Assembly: GCA_030280995.1 (NCBI GenBank)
Contig: JASXTE010000021.1
Location: 310,001-374,000, forward strand
Reading direction: 5' to 3'
Source of the DNA: Hemileia vastatrix
Lineage: Eukaryota > Basidiomycota > Pucciniomycetes > Pucciniales > Zaghouaniaceae
Length of the DNA: 64,000 bases
Shown here piece after piece: positions 35,250 to 47,025 of the stretch (position 1 is the stretch's first letter; the number at the start of each line of letters is the position of its first letter). The notes under the pieces were generated by a model that was not told the origin of the DNA, did not search any database, and worked only from the letters and a program-made list of their open reading frames with translations. The translations under genes were made by a program, and so were the position numbers.

Positions 35250-35381
35250 CAAACTCCCTTAATAATAGGTTTTCACACTCATACTCCTCATTTCCACTGT
35301 TTGGGACACTTAGCCTTGAAAACAAAAACATAATTTTAATGATTACTATTATCATTAAAATTTATAGAAATGAAATTTGGC

Positions 35382-38300
35382 TTACATTGTTAGCTCCATT
35401 TTTTTCCTTTGAATCTTATACATGCTGAATTTTATACTTCCTTGTACAAAATAATTCAAAACATTTACTTCATTTTGCTGCCCCATTCTATACAGCCGAT
35501 CAACAGCCTGCTGCTCAACTGCTGGATTCCCATTTGGCTCCTATTTCAACATTGAACATATAAAAAATTAAATATTTTTGTTCTTAATATGAAATAAAAG
35601 ACATTGAGCTCACCATTATATATACATTTTGAGCACACCTGAGATCTATACCCACTCCTGCAGCCTGAATCGTTCCAACCAAAACTTGGCAATTTTTATT
35701 AAAATGGAATTCATGCATATTTTTGTCTCACTTTGTCCTGCTGAGTTCACCCATAAGCTGGGTATACCTAATATTGTGGTCATCTAAAGCCATTTTTATT
35801 CTATTTTGAAATATTAGAAAATTTTTTTAAATAAGCCAACACAATTTTGTAAAACAATTCATTATAGAATCACTTACATCTGCAAAAAGTCTGCAAAGTT
35901 GGAGAATATAACAGCTTTTGGAAAATTTATACCCCTTTCACCAGACAAAAAGTTTTTTAAGTGGCCTATAAGATGAAAAATCTTTGTGGAATGCTGCCAG
36001 GTGAAATCAAAAGTTGGAGTTTCATCCAGATTTTTGTAGATTGGATGGTTGCAGAATTTTCTTAAAATCATCAGCTCTCTTAGAAACTCAGATGAGTCCC
36101 AAGGGATGTCAGTGCTTCTGGAGGGCCCATATCCCTCAGTGAATCCTTCTTGAAGCACATCAAGTTTAGACCTCCATGGATCTGCTAACCGATATCCCCC
36201 TTTGAATCTTTTTTAGAAGAGACAAAATTGCATCCTTTGTTCTATGTAGGCTTATGACTTACATTAAGTGATTGATTGATTTAATAGAATTAGCCTTTCC
36301 TTTTTGCAAACCTGCAAAAAGGAAATTCTTCCATAACCAGTCTTCTTGCCACTTTTCAATTCTAAGAAAAAATATGAGACTTTGAAGGTCAGTGGGTCTG
36401 TTCTGAAGTGGAGTTCCAGTCAAGCATAGTTGGTGTTGGGATTCCAAGTCAAATATTGTTTGATCCCTCTGCGAGTAAGGATTTTTAATGTAACTAAAAG
36501 AATATTTATAAAAATTGATTATAAAAATTAAGTTTTAAGTTTTAGATATAGAAATGGGCACTAACTGTGTCAGCCTAAATATCCTTAGGACTGAGTATTT
36601 ATTATGCTTAAAATAAGATAACCTTAAGTAAATTAAGCTTATATCTTAAAGATAAGGTTAAAATAATAATATATATTATTATATTATATATATATATAAT
36701 TATTATTCTATTATACAACTTATAGTAGTTTAAATAGCTTATCCATAGCCTAATAATACTTATTAAGGTGTTAATGGAGTCATAATATACTTATCTTAAG
36801 TGATATGAAGTAATTATTGACATACATAAGCTTATATGTATACATAAATCTCATATTCAGTGAAATATGCAGTATATTATGTATATTTAGGTATATAAGT
36901 GGGTTTTAGCCCCTTAATAGCCTATAACCTTTGTTTTTCTGCTTATTTTAGGTCATATGGAGGAAATCAGTGGACTCACAACGCCTACAGAAGCATAGAC
37001 ACCTATATCAGGCGCATACACCCAGTTTGGACAACTAAAATTACTTCCTTGGATGGTTATTCAATGATTTATGGGTTGGAAGGATATTTCTGGGTTAATG
37101 TGAATGCTTGGGGATGTTATTGGGGGCTTGGACATTTTATTTGTTTCATTTATATGCTTTTGGTTTCATTAAATCTCTTTTTGACTGTTTATTTTACCTG
37201 TTTCTTTATGGTATCCGCTTTTATCTGGATTTTCTATTTATGGTATAGATCTGTGTTATTATTAATAGTGATGGAGGGTCCTTACTGGAGGTCTGGGTAT
37301 TGAAACTGCTTGAAGTGGATGCCATGGGGAGGTGATGGGCCCTCACAGTGCTTTAATTGCCGGGGGTAGCAGTGACATCATCTGGATTGAAGGTCTGTGC
37401 ACTCCAGTGGATTTGGGTATAAGTAAGGAGGGATTTTGACGGTTATTTATCATCATTCAATTACTACAACTCTAACAAACACTACTATACAATTATTAAC
37501 CTTTAGTAATATATTATTAAAGCCACTATAAATTGATTTTATCTTTATAGAAGCTATAAATATATTTTATTCATCTATTTTCCACCACTAGCACGCATTT
37601 AAATCCAAGTATTGTGAGTTTTATTTGAGTATAACTATTTTATTAGTCTTCCCCTGAGGTTTAATCACTAAATCATTTATCAATAAGTAGTAGGACCATA
37701 AATAAACACTATTATATCATACTTATATACTAGACTATACTGACAAACTGAGCTTCATCTAAAACAACTCTATACCAAAAGAGCTTTTGAGTCACCGGTA
37801 TCTTTTTTTGGCTTTGATTTTTTGACATCATTAGGCTAGCTGTTTCATAGGTCTTTAAAACAATAGCAGTGTCCTGTAGCTCATTGAAATTAGTATTTTG
37901 ACAATCCTTCCCATAAAGAACCTTGAAAGGAAGCGCATTATCTTCAAAGTGCACACTTATTTCATTGATCCAATTTGATAGTCTTGCCAGGGGGAATATA
38001 ATCAGTGTGGCTGAGCTCAAATTAATACCTTCTTGATTTTCTGATACCTGGAATTGTCTTGCTTCACTTTGAGTTGCACTTATAAGAGAAAGAGTTGAAG
38101 GCGTCTTTCCCAAACCCATATCATCAGCAAGTATTGACCTGTTTCCTTCAGGGGTTAATTGATTGTTAGGAAATTGATCTTTATAGTCATTGAATCCAGT
38201 TCTAAGCCAATGGTTGTCCTGGTGCCTCCACATGATATCCAACTTTTCCTTTAACATTTGTTCATTGTCAATCATAAAATTTATTGCTTGAAGTTGATGT

Positions 38301-38818
38301 GTTTTGAGAACTGTTTTGATTCCTCAGATAAGTTGATCAGCTTTCCAATCTTGAGTACTCTGAGATATTTGGAAAGAGCCTTCAAAAATTACATGCGGGA
38401 TATTAAAAAAGATAGTGGAGTCGTAGTTCAGGATCGGACATAAATTGATTTGAGCAGAAGAAAATGCTTCTTTAGCAAGACTTATTAGTGTACTTGAAGA
38501 AAAGAGGCATTCCCAAAGTTGATACTGATTACCAAAAACGGGAACAAAGTAAGCATGAAAATAGAAAGGCTTCATAGGATTCAAGGCACTTCTTTGGTTT
38601 AAATGGTGAGATCCAGACCCAATGTGCTGACTCTGCACTTGAGAAAGATTACCGACAAGGGTTGGTTTTCTTTCTTCAAATAGTCCAAAAATATGAACAT
38701 TCAAATGGCCTCGCTGTAAAATCGTGGGGGTTGGTGAGTTTTGAAATCTTGAAATTACATTCATATAAATTTGATCAATTGTTATTGAGAGCTGTCCAAC
38801 ACATCTGAGACTTGACAT
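35382..38818 (-). pseudogene. SNF2/RAD5-like helicase pseudogene split by a solo LTR
   Basis: ATP-dependent DNA translocase family. N-terminus from ATG 38818; after a TGA at 38324-38326 the frame continues with the Q-like motif (LKTHQLQAINFMIDNE), motif I ILADDMGLGKT, Ia LIIFPLARLSNW, motif II VVLDEAQ (Gln instead of the usual His), then the LTR insertion (36568-37745), motif III CLTGTPLQNRPTDLQSL, LHRTKDAILSLL after another stop, motif IV KAVIFSNFADF, motif V VGTIQAAGVGIDLRCAQNV, a 73-nt intron (35613-35541) and motif VI AVDRLYRMGQ. A probable intron near 36474 ends CGCAG. The motif set and GTPLQN spacing fit RAD5/RAD16-type SWI2/SNF2 proteins; no RING finger was seen between motifs III and IV. 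Non-functional because of stops, frameshifts and the insertion. Confidence 0.88.
36568..37745 (+). repeat. Solo LTR inserted in the helicase gene
   Basis: Begins TGTCAGCCTAAATATCC and ends ACTGACA, a TGTCAG/CTGACA terminal repeat, flanked by perfect 5-bp duplications AACTG (36563-36567 and 37746-37750). Length 1178 bp. A TATA-like TATATAAGTGGG sits at 36891-36902, so the LTR reads on the plus strand, opposite to the helicase. It shares TGTCAGCC with the G1-G3 LTRs but the body is different, so it marks a further gypsy family. An AT dinucleotide run lies near 36670-36705. The GTG-initiated open frame at 36899-37303 starts at the promoter and is not counted as a gene. Confidence 0.85.
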
Positions 38819-39465
38819 ATTAAGTAAGAATAGTATCTGAAGATAGTGGTTGTTAAAAGATGAATTGAAGCAAAAAATGAATAATCAGTTTTGAATAAAA
38901 CCACAAAATAACTTTTTAGCACATGCTATGCTAAGCTCATAATTCTTTCACATGTATTATTATTATCTTTTTAAAAAATATTGGAAGTAAATCAATGATA
39001 ACTGAAATGAATAATATGGTTTAAAAATAAATCTTGAGCCTATAGAGAAAATTTTGGTTTGTGGAGGAAGAAAAAATTTCTCAATAAAAATGTGCTTTAT
39101 TGTTACATTATAATCAAAAAATAGAATAATTTCACTCTTATTACACTTATTTATGTTTCTGTCCAATAGTAAAATGCTTTTGATGTCAGTTCAAAATACA
39201 AATTGAAAATACTACCTAGAACAATGTCTTGATACTAACATACTTTTTGTAAGTCTTTGGGCAGACACTTATGGTGATCTCAATAATATTAAAATTGATT
39301 TGAATTGTATGTTTTATCAAATATCTATGTAGTCTAGTGTAATAATTGAGATACTACAGTTTAACCTTCTGTTACCAACTTGGCAAGAAAATATATGTAG
39401 ATATTCTTAGAACAAATATCAAATTTTTCTTTCCAAAAGATGGGAAAGTGAATATTATGATATGT
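38819..39465. other. AT-rich spacer, no gene seen
   Basis: Upstream of the helicase start. No coding or structural feature noticed. Confidence 0.55.
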
Positions 39466-39713
39466 TAAGTGATATGTTCAAGCTTTGCTCAATCTGTGCT
39501 CAGCTCAAAATCAAAGTAATCACCAAGCTCCAAGAAACCTGTGATTGAGTTTGGTTGAACCTAGGTCTAACTGATTACCAAATCTTTGTCCCATTAATTT
39601 AAATCTGGTTTCACAATGAACTCCCAACAGCCTTCCAATAGCTTTCCAACCACTTCCCAACATTTTTAAATGAGGGGTATTGCTAGCAATACCCCCCCAA
39701 ATTTTCTGTGGTG
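39466..39713 (-). mobile_element. Terminus of a DNA element (CTGTGGTG end, subterminal hairpin)
   Basis: Read on the minus strand it begins CACCACAGAAAATTTGGGGG, then a hairpin GGTATTGCTAGCAATACC (39677-39694), then TTGG-rich repeats (GTTGGGAAGTGGTTGGAAAG) and an inner block with ACATATCACTTAACATATCA. The same arrangement, inverted, occurs at 3702-3965. It closes the Tnp2/helicase block on the right; beyond it is a T-rich stretch. A terminal-inverted-repeat end is likely; whether it belongs to the Tnp2 unit is inference. Confidence 0.55.
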
Positions 39714-39770
39714 TTTATTTTTATTTTTATTTTCATTTTTTATATTTTATTTTATTTGAACTACTAACAT

Positions 39771-40960
39771 TGTCGGCCGGTCGTCTAGAAGAAGATGAAA
39801 AAAGAAGGTAGAAGGGGAAATAAAAGGTAACTGAAATAAAGAACTATAAAAAAACTTAAAGAATTTTTAATAAAGATGGACAGGGATCAAGGTGGTTAAT
39901 AAAGTAAGTATGGTTTTATTCTCTCTGTTCAATTATCAACTAATAATACTAAAATATTCTTATTACAACCTTTTTATATTTTATTGTATTACTTAAATAG
40001 TCAGAAGCTCAATTTAAATAGTAGTAAATAAAATGTATTTTATAGTGTAATTAAAATTTGTTTGAGTAGTAAGTGATGAGGATAAATGAGATAACACAAG
40101 GCCTTTTATAGGCAAAGGGGCCAATGAGACGCTATCACTGAGTATATACAAAATAATAATAGGATGAAACAAAAAGATAAAAGAAAATAATTGAAACATA
40201 ACAATGGAGAGAAAAAGATGAAACAAGTAATTAAAATCCCAATTAAGAACACAATTTTCACGCAACCATTTCCCAAATCATTTAAGTAATATAGTGAGTA
40301 ATTAAACAATCTCTGAGAAATGAGAACCATGTGAAAAAGTAATCCAATCAAGTATAACAATATTCTTTATAGATTTTTAAGTGAAGCAAATGGAATGTTT
40401 TGACGCAACAAAATATTGTAATCAATTTTTGTATTAGTCTGTAGAAAATTAATAAATTTTTTTGAATATGTAATAACTAGTTGAAACATGTAATTAATTT
40501 TTCTACTGAACCAAATTTAGAATTTTAAATTAATTATAATTATTATAATGCATTTAATATTCAACACAAATAAGGGTCAAAAAACAACGTCAATAATTAT
40601 GGATAATTTTGAATATGAAAAGGGTTAAATTATATATTTAAATTTAAAAATTAATGTAATTACAATATAAGATAATTTAATAAGATATAATTATATTATC
40701 AACATGTTATTAATTAATTATTCATTAAATACGCATAACACCTCTTTATATGGAATATAATAATTATTTTAATGTATACTTAATTTATATGATAATAAAA
40801 TTAGTATAAAATTTATTTTAATTATAAAATAATATTTTAATATAATTTATTATGTAATATAAATTTAATACATATACATAAGCTACAATTATTATGTAAT
40901 TTATTAACTCCAATCAAATTGTATGTTTATTACTTGGCTCCTGGGACAGCCTGGCTGACA
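39771..40960 (-). repeat. 3' LTR of G3
   Basis: Plus-strand ends TGTCGGCC...GGCTGACA. Promoter block with the TATA box in GGCCTTTTATAGGCA at 40100-40114 (minus strand). Followed at 40961 by the polypurine tract GGAGTGAGGGAG (minus strand), which defines it as the 3' LTR. Confidence 0.92.
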
Positions 40961-41021
40961 CTCCCTCACTCCAAAAAAAACAATAAAAAAAATGCTATAA
41001 TTTTTTCTTTTTATACTTTTT

Positions 41022-41780
41022 TTATAGAGTAGGAAGGTTTGAAATTTTTTTACCAGGTATCCATGCATCATATTCAGATGACTTATTTTTAAATCTCAAT
41101 AAATACTCAGTACCTCTTTCAGAAGTGATAATTCTATCATTGAGAATTTTATCAATTTCTGCAGTTTCTGTGACTTCCTGAGGGTTTTTCTTAGGTCTAC
41201 CCCTTCTTTTTGGAAATAAGTCACTGTTGGAAGTATAAGGTTTTAACAGAGAAATGGGGAAAACAGGATGTTTTCTATCATATGGAGAGTATAACACAGC
41301 TTCAACTGCTTTATCTCCAATCATTTTTTTCACAACAAAAGGGGCCACAAAAGGATCTTTTAATTTGTTGTTACCCTGTAAACTGAAATGGACAGTAGAT
41401 ATCAACACTTCATCACCTTCTTTAAATGTGTGTTCTTTATGGGATTTATCCCATCTTTTCTTCTCATATTCAAATGCTTTATCAATACAAGATTGAGCAT
41501 GTTTTCTGCACAGTTGTTGCATTTGAACAAAAGATTTGACACCAGGGTGTAATTCCAATTTAGGCAATTTATTATTGAGTATTTGAGCAGGAGTATGAGG
41601 GACATAACCTAGCCAAAGCTCAAAAGGTTTCTTTTGAGTAACAGAGTGAACAGTGCTATTATAAGCAAATTCAAGACCAGGTAATAAGGTGACCCAGTCA
41701 TGAGTAAATTTGTCATTGTCTTTATATTCCAATCCAAAGGCACAATACCTTCTAATAATATCCTCTAGAGTTTGAATCAT
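41022..41780 (-). pseudogene. G3 integrase C-terminal part and chromo-like domain
   Basis: Continues directly after the stop at 41784 in the same frame: MIQTLEDIIRRYCAFGLEY, THDWVTLLPGLEFAYNST, EGDEVLISTVHFSLQG, GRPKKNPQEV and the chromo-like end EIDKILNDR, EYLLRFKNK, YDAWIPGKKISN. It ends at a TAA nine codons before the natural end seen in G2. Confidence 0.92.
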
Positions 41781-41783
41781 TCT

Positions 41784-43229
41784 TCAAGCTAGACCATCAG
41801 TTTGGGGATGGTGAGCAGTAGATAATTTTAATTCACAACCACATATATCCATTAGAGACATCCAGAATTCAGATGTAAATTTTGGATCTCTGTCAGATAT
41901 AATGGCTCTAGGGAATCCAACTATATTGAACATATTACACCACCATAAGAAAGCCAAGTCTTTGGTGGAGACATCCTTATGGGTGGGAACAAATTTGCAC
42001 ATTTTAGTAAATCTATCCACTATTAACCAACAAGAATTATAATTTTCTTTACCTGCAATAGGAAGACCAGTGACAAAATCCATATTAATGATTTGCCAGG
42101 GAGCATCAGGTGCTTCAATTTGCTGTAATAACCCTGCTCTCTTACCAGTCACTCTTTTGGATTTCTGGCATGAATCACAAGATTCAACATATAATTTTGC
42201 ATCTTCAGACATATTAGCCCACCAAGCAGTGTTTTTGAGTCTAATCATTGTCTTCTCAAGATCAAAATGACTAGCTAATTTGTCATCATGACAAACTTTG
42301 ATGATAATTTCTTTCATAGAAGGAGAAATTACAATTACATTAGTAAGCTTTATTCTATAATAAATATATCCATCTTCAATAGAAAACTTTCCCTTAATTA
42401 AAGCATTCTGATATTTAGCAGGAAGTGTTTCAATTAATGCCTGAATAGAAGCATTTTTAGGATCATTTAAGATAGTAACTAATTTATTCAAATCAGAATC
42501 CTTATCATATGAATCCAGAATTAATTGTAATAACTCCTCTTCCATATCAACTATAAATATACCATGGATATGAACAGTATCATCTTCAGGTACATAAGCA
42601 GGATTTGAGTCATTATTTTGCAGAGGCAATCTGGAGAGCATATCAACATTGGAGTGAACATTTCCAGCCCTATGGATAATTGTCATCTGTCCTCTGTATT
42701 CTTGAACAGCAAGTTGCCACCTGAACATATGTCTGTTAGGGGTTTTCAGGTTTAAGAGGGACTTCACAGAACTACAGTCAGTTACCAATTCAAACTTTTG
42801 GTCATCTAGATAGTAATAAAGTTTCTCAAGAGCCCAAACAACTTCTAAGCACTCTAATTGAGTGGCACCATATTTCAATTCACTATTTCTCAAGGTTCTT
42901 GAAATATAACAAATTACAACCTCTGAGGATTTATCATGTATAATTTGTTTCTGGTGAAGGTAAGCACCCAGACCAACAAAGCTAGCATCTGTGTATAGGA
43001 CAAAAGGTTTGTTGAAATCTGGAAGAGCCAATATAGGGGCTGTCATTAAGCAACTTTTTAATGTATCAAAAGCTTTTTGACAGTCATTATTCCAGAGAAA
43101 GGCAACATCTTTTCTGGTCAGTTTTGCAAGAGGCAAGGCTATGACCTGATAATTTTTAATATATTGTCTATAAAAACCACACATACCCAAAAAACTTTGG
43201 ATTTCTCTTACAGAAGTTGGTGCTTTCAC
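41784..43229 (-). pseudogene. G3 RNase H and integrase N-terminal/core
   Basis: Open for 481 codons. Contains KAPTSVREIQSFLGMCGFY (RT connection), RNase H start LYTDASFVGLGAYLHQ, KTPNRHMFRWQLAVQEYRG, HRAGNVHSNVDMLSRLP, the HHCC region (CHDDKLASHFD, CDSCQKSKR), and integrase catalytic Asp residues in INMDFVTGLP and ISDRDPKF. The frame stops with TGA exactly at the position of the third catalytic residue (Glu in the DGLAERM motif of G2), so no active integrase could be made. Confidence 0.93.
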
Positions 43230-43268
43230 ATTTTGAATGGCAGCAACTTTGTTTTGGTCTACACAAAT

Positions 43269-43655
43269 TTATAAGCCTGACACAACATGGCCAAGGACTT
43301 TCAAGGATTGAAAACCAAATTTACACTTTTTTAAGGACAAGGTCATATTGATTTCATCCATTTTTTGGAAAACTCTATTTAAGTGAATCATATGTTCATC
43401 AAAAGTTTTAGAAAAAATTATAATGTCATCAATATAAACCATGAGCCATCCTTCAATTATTTCTTGATGGAAAGTGTTATCCATGACCTTTTGAAAAACT
43501 GAAGGAGCACTTTTAGGGCCAAATGGCATCCTAACATACTTATATATTCCCATATGAGTAGCAATAAGCAAAAAGTTTTGAGAATTTTTCTCAACTGGAA
43601 CTTGATGATATCCTTTATTACCATCCAGACAACTAATAAATTTTGCACCTTGCAA
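43269..43655 (-). pseudogene. G3 reverse transcriptase core
   Basis: Contains CLDGNKGYHQVPVEK, MPFGPKSAPSVFQ, YIDD (43425-43436) and LGHVVSG. It ends at TAA 43269, where G2 has a Gln codon, a CAA to TAA change. It is in frame with the RNase H/integrase segment below and one base out of frame with the protease/RT segment above. Confidence 0.92.
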
Positions 43656-43689
43656 GGTAGCATGTATTGAATTAATTCTGTGTATAGGA

Positions 43690-44269
43690 TAAATATCATC
43701 AACATATAAGTGTTCAATGCTCTGTAATCACCACATAATCTAGCCTTATCTTTTTCATAAGAAATCAAGACTGGGGAGATGACACAATATTTGGGGGTGA
43801 CATCCACTTTCTCAATGATATTCATTTTCAATAATGTGGCAATATTATCTTCAATATCCTTTCTTTTTGTTGGAGAAGCAGGATATGGTTTTTTCTTAAG
43901 ACTAGGAGGGATATCACTCAAGTTACAGGATAAGGTAATTTTCATTTCTTCCTGAACAATTCCTAAGACATGAGAACCATGAGCAAAAGCCATAGGGAAA
44001 GAGGTAATTGAGGCAATAATAGAATCCTTTTGTTCACTAGTTAACTGATAACCAAAAGAAGCAGTATTTATTTCATTTAATAAATCATCCATTTCAATTG
44101 TCCTTCTGCCTTTACACTGGATTAGTGAGTTACAAGACTTTAACAGATGCCCAGAAGGTTTTCTAGAGGAGGAAATTTTGAATTTCCTTTTGCCATTCAA
44201 TCCCAAGGTGAAGCAATTATTTGCTGGGTCCAATTTCATACCAAACATGGTTAAAATATCATTACCCAT
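43690..44269 (-). pseudogene. G3 protease C-terminus and RT N-terminus
   Basis: From GNDILTMFGMKLDP through GLNGKRKFKIS, AFAHGSHVLG, LKKKPYPASPTKRKDIEDN and CGDYRALNTY. A one-base deletion in the codons after ALNTY (near 43705), compared with G2, throws the frame off; the open frame that continues to 43457 is out of frame and meaningless. Confidence 0.88.
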
Positions 44270-44428
44270 AATAAATTAATTGCTTAAATTATCATTTTGC
44301 ATGACAACAAATTCACAAATAGCTCTGACAAAACCACCATTATATTTGAAGAATACAGAGGTTTTGTATTTGCCAATAGGAATTAAGGTAGAACCATACC
44401 CTCTCCATTTTTCAGAAGTTATAGGTAA

Positions 44429-45253
44429 TTATTTACTCAAATAATCCATATCTACTGAAGCTAAAACCTTTTCAGACACTACACTTCCTCCAGCACCAGA
44501 GTCAAGAACTACATCAACATTTTTACCATTAATGATAACAGGTGCTTTCAAGGGGGAGATGGCTACAGAATTGTTAGTAATATCTTTAATTATTTCAGCA
44601 TTTTCCACTGAAGATAAATCCAATACACATTCTTCAGATATATTATCTAAATAATGGACATCCTGTTCTAACATTAAAACATCTTTAACAGAGTCATTGC
44701 GATAGGAGATATTACTTTCAAAATCACTAGAAGAATTATTGACATCGATTTCAGCTTCATCAGTGTCTTCATTTTGTTCAACAAGATGAATTTTCTTGTC
44801 ACAAACATGACCCTTTTGCCATTGTTTGTTACATTTATAACAAGTATTTGTTGCATATTTTTTAGGTGCAACTGGGGCAGAGGGCTTACCAGATTTTTCT
44901 GGGAGCTTTTTAGAAGGTTTATTCTGATCATTATAAGATTTACCAAGGTAATTCTTTGGTTAATATCTATGGTTGAGTAGTACCTCATTACAGATATTAA
45001 TGAAAGAAGAATTTTCCCTTACATGCTCAGTTCTAGCCACAATCAAATCTCTAAGAGAATTTGGTAATTTATACAAGATTTTATCTCTCCAAATATCATA
45101 ATCCATCTTTGGATCAATTGCTCTTAGGATTTTTGTTACTTTCATAAGAAAAACAATGGGCTTTTCAACAGAGGAGGATACATATCTAGTATTCTCATAC
45201 AGTCTTTGCTGAGCTAACCTGAATTTTGAACCACCAAACTGATTCTCAATCAA
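44429..45253 (-). pseudogene. G3 Gag C-terminus, zinc knuckle and protease active site
   Basis: Same frame as gag 47164. 45253-44960: Gag core end (NQFGGSKFRLAQQRLYENT, FLMKVTKILRAIDPKMDYD) up to a TAA. Then zinc knuckle CYKCNKQWQKGHVC at 44801-44842, an acidic linker, and protease VVLDSGAGGSVVSEKV, stopping at TAA 44429. A further double change turns the Trp of the FIVGND region in G2 into a stop near 44277. The out-of-frame open stretch at 44674-44988 is a shadow. Confidence 0.87.
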
Positions 45254-45373
45254 GGATTTCCAATCATTCCATGTATAATGATTGTTATCTTAAAGGACAG
45301 ATTCATACCACATCAAGGCTACATTGGAAAATAAAGAAATTAGCTTAGAAACAATTTCCTCATCAGGTAGTTT

Positions 45374-46189
45374 TTAAGATCTCTTTAAATTATCAATTCT
45401 TTGGATAAAGTGTTGCCAATCAGAGGAAGAATCACCATCAAAGGTAGGATATTGGTCCAACTTAGGCCAATTTTTCTGACTACTGGGATGTTTCATTTTT
45501 TGTTTTGAATTATTCATCATTAATAATTCCTGAAGTTTAGCCAGGTGTTCAGAAATTTCATTATTTACAGAAAAAGCTGGTGCATGACCATCACAAGATT
45601 TTTTGCTAGTAGCAAAAGATTTTACAGACTCATTGTCAATTTGTTTAATGGTTGAAATATGAGAAAGAAAGGAGGAACTCTGCTCAGGTTCTTTTTCTTT
45701 ATTTTTATGCAGTTTATGGACCGCATTTTCATTCATACCATTATTGATGGTTAAGGTTGAGAATTTTTCCTGCAGGTCAGAAACATAGTTTCTTATCCTT
45801 GGAATTTCAGACATCTGGTCATTTTCTTTTGCAAGAGATAGAACATTTCTGTCCTCAGAAACTGTGTGTTTGGCACTTAGTGCATGGAAATTACTCTTTA
45901 GCTTTTTAAACTCATTTTGTAGAGATTTTATTTCACTTTTTAATGAATAATTTTCTTCAATAAGGGGTTTCAATTCACTCAAGGTCTTATGTAGATTGAT
46001 ATTTTTATCTGAGATAGCTCTATGGTCACTCCTTATTTGTTTTTGTTGGCTAAGAACAATATTCAAGGATTCTTTGATTTTTAAATAAGCTGAATCCTGT
46101 ACAGAAGAACTTACTTTACATTGCAAGTGCAAATTATTTAATCTATCATTCTCATGGATTAACACATCTCTCAAATGTTTGTCTTTCAC
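45374..46189 (-). pseudogene. G3 Gag coiled-coil and core segment
   Basis: In frame with 47164. Long heptad-like helical region (about residues 330-480 of Gag: LHKTLSELKPLIEENYSLKS and following) and the start of the Gag core (NWPKLDQYPTFDGDSSSDWQ, RIDNLKRS). Bounded by nonsense codons at 46241 (TGA) and 45374 (TAA); another TAA lies near 45290. Compared with G1 the helical region is collinear. Confidence 0.88.
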
Positions 46190-46482
46190 AACATTAAAAT
46201 CAAGGGTATCTTTTAATATTTCTTCAGAAGTTTTCTCAATTCAGGTATAGACTTCAGGGGGAACAGAATCATTCTTAATTGCAAGAGAAGTATTAATTAA
46301 AGAAGTAGAAGTTAAATGTAAAGTTTCATCAAATGACAATTTTCTAATTACATTAATAGGGCTACTAGTTACAGGAAACTGTCTTTTAATAGGTTTAACT
46401 GTTCTTTCACCATTCTCAATAATATTACCTGCTGAAGAAGTCTTATTAGAAAACATTCCCAAGTGACTATCAACCAAATTAC

Positions 46483-47016
46483 TTACCATGGCAGAGGAGG
46501 AAACTTCCCCTGAGACTGAGTTTGGGATTGGGCTTGGGCCTTCTTTCTCCTGCCTTGTTGGTAAGGATGAGGAGGAGGATGGAAATTGGGTGTTCTGGAT
46601 GGGCCAGGATGATGATGAGGAGGATGTTGCACATTCTGCTGGTAGTGACTCATTAGATAATCCCATTTCCATTTCTCTACTTCCATAGTACTTTGATTTT
46701 GGATGGAGGAGCTGGGGGGCTGTGAAGGTTGAGCCTGAAACTGAGGCTGATTGGGAGGCAACTGAGGAGGGGCCTGGGCCTGATTTTGGTTCCTGAGTTC
46801 CTGAACTTGATCCCACAAGGTGTCTACTTTTGCCTTGTATTTCATGTTTTCTGTCCTCATTTCTTTGATATGACTGGATAGATTGCTGATTTGTTGGGGC
46901 AGAGGAAGCTTTTTTATTTTGAATTCTTTTGGAAGACCTTCTTGAGGTACTGGAGGTTTTAATTCCTTCTGTTGTGCTGGGGGAAGGGGGTTTGATTTGT
47001 TTACTTCTCCTGTCAT
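46483..47016 (-). CDS. +1 overlapping frame inside G3 gag (177 codons, open)
   Basis: Open from ATG 47016 (GGAAATGAC, Asp-Val-Glu before it) to TAA at 46483-46485. Offset 148 nt from the gag ATG, identical to G1. Domains: N-terminal linker (residues 1-30), coiled coil about 31-75 (LPKEFKIKKLPLPQQISNL, SSHIKEMRTENMKYKAKVD), Gln/Pro-rich spacer, Trp block (VEKWKWDYLMSHYQQN), His/Pro-rich GPSRTPNFHPPPHPYQ, basic GRRKK, end KFPPLPW. The 64-nt candidate intron 47089-47026 would put 25 Gag residues in front. It has no stop although the surrounding Gag frame of this copy has several, and the same frame is open in diverged G2. Function unknown; an RNA- or DNA-binding accessory protein is conceivable. 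Confidence 0.62.
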   Translation of the reverse strand: MTGEVNKSNPLPPAQQKELKPPVPQEGLPKEFKIKKLPLPQQISNLSSHIKEMRTENMKYKAKVDTLWDQVQELRNQNQAQAPPQLPPNQPQFQAQPSQPPSSSIQNQSTMEVEKWKWDYLMSHYQQNVQHPPHHHPGPSRTPNFHPPPHPYQQGRRKKAQAQSQTQSQGKFPPLPW

Positions 47017-47025
47017 TTCCACATC

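Noticed and set aside
36899..37303. 134-codon open frame on the plus strand in the solo LTR
   Set aside because: It starts with GTG directly at the TATA-like element, has no known domain, and lies wholly inside an LTR.
37335..37350. CACTG/CAGTG CACTA-type ends at 37335 and near 25050
   Set aside because: The first lies inside a solo LTR with its own duplication; the second has no partner or flanking repeat.
3702..39713. A single ~36-kb DNA transposon bounded by the two CACCACAG termini
   Set aside because: The orientation fits, but the left flank is G1 gag and the right flank is T-rich sequence, so there is no shared target duplication and gag does not resume on the right. G2 also lacks a duplication, so the middle is rearranged.
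44674..44988. 104-codon open frame on the minus strand in G3
   Set aside because: It is out of frame with Gag-Pol and overlaps the zinc-knuckle coding region; no match in G2.
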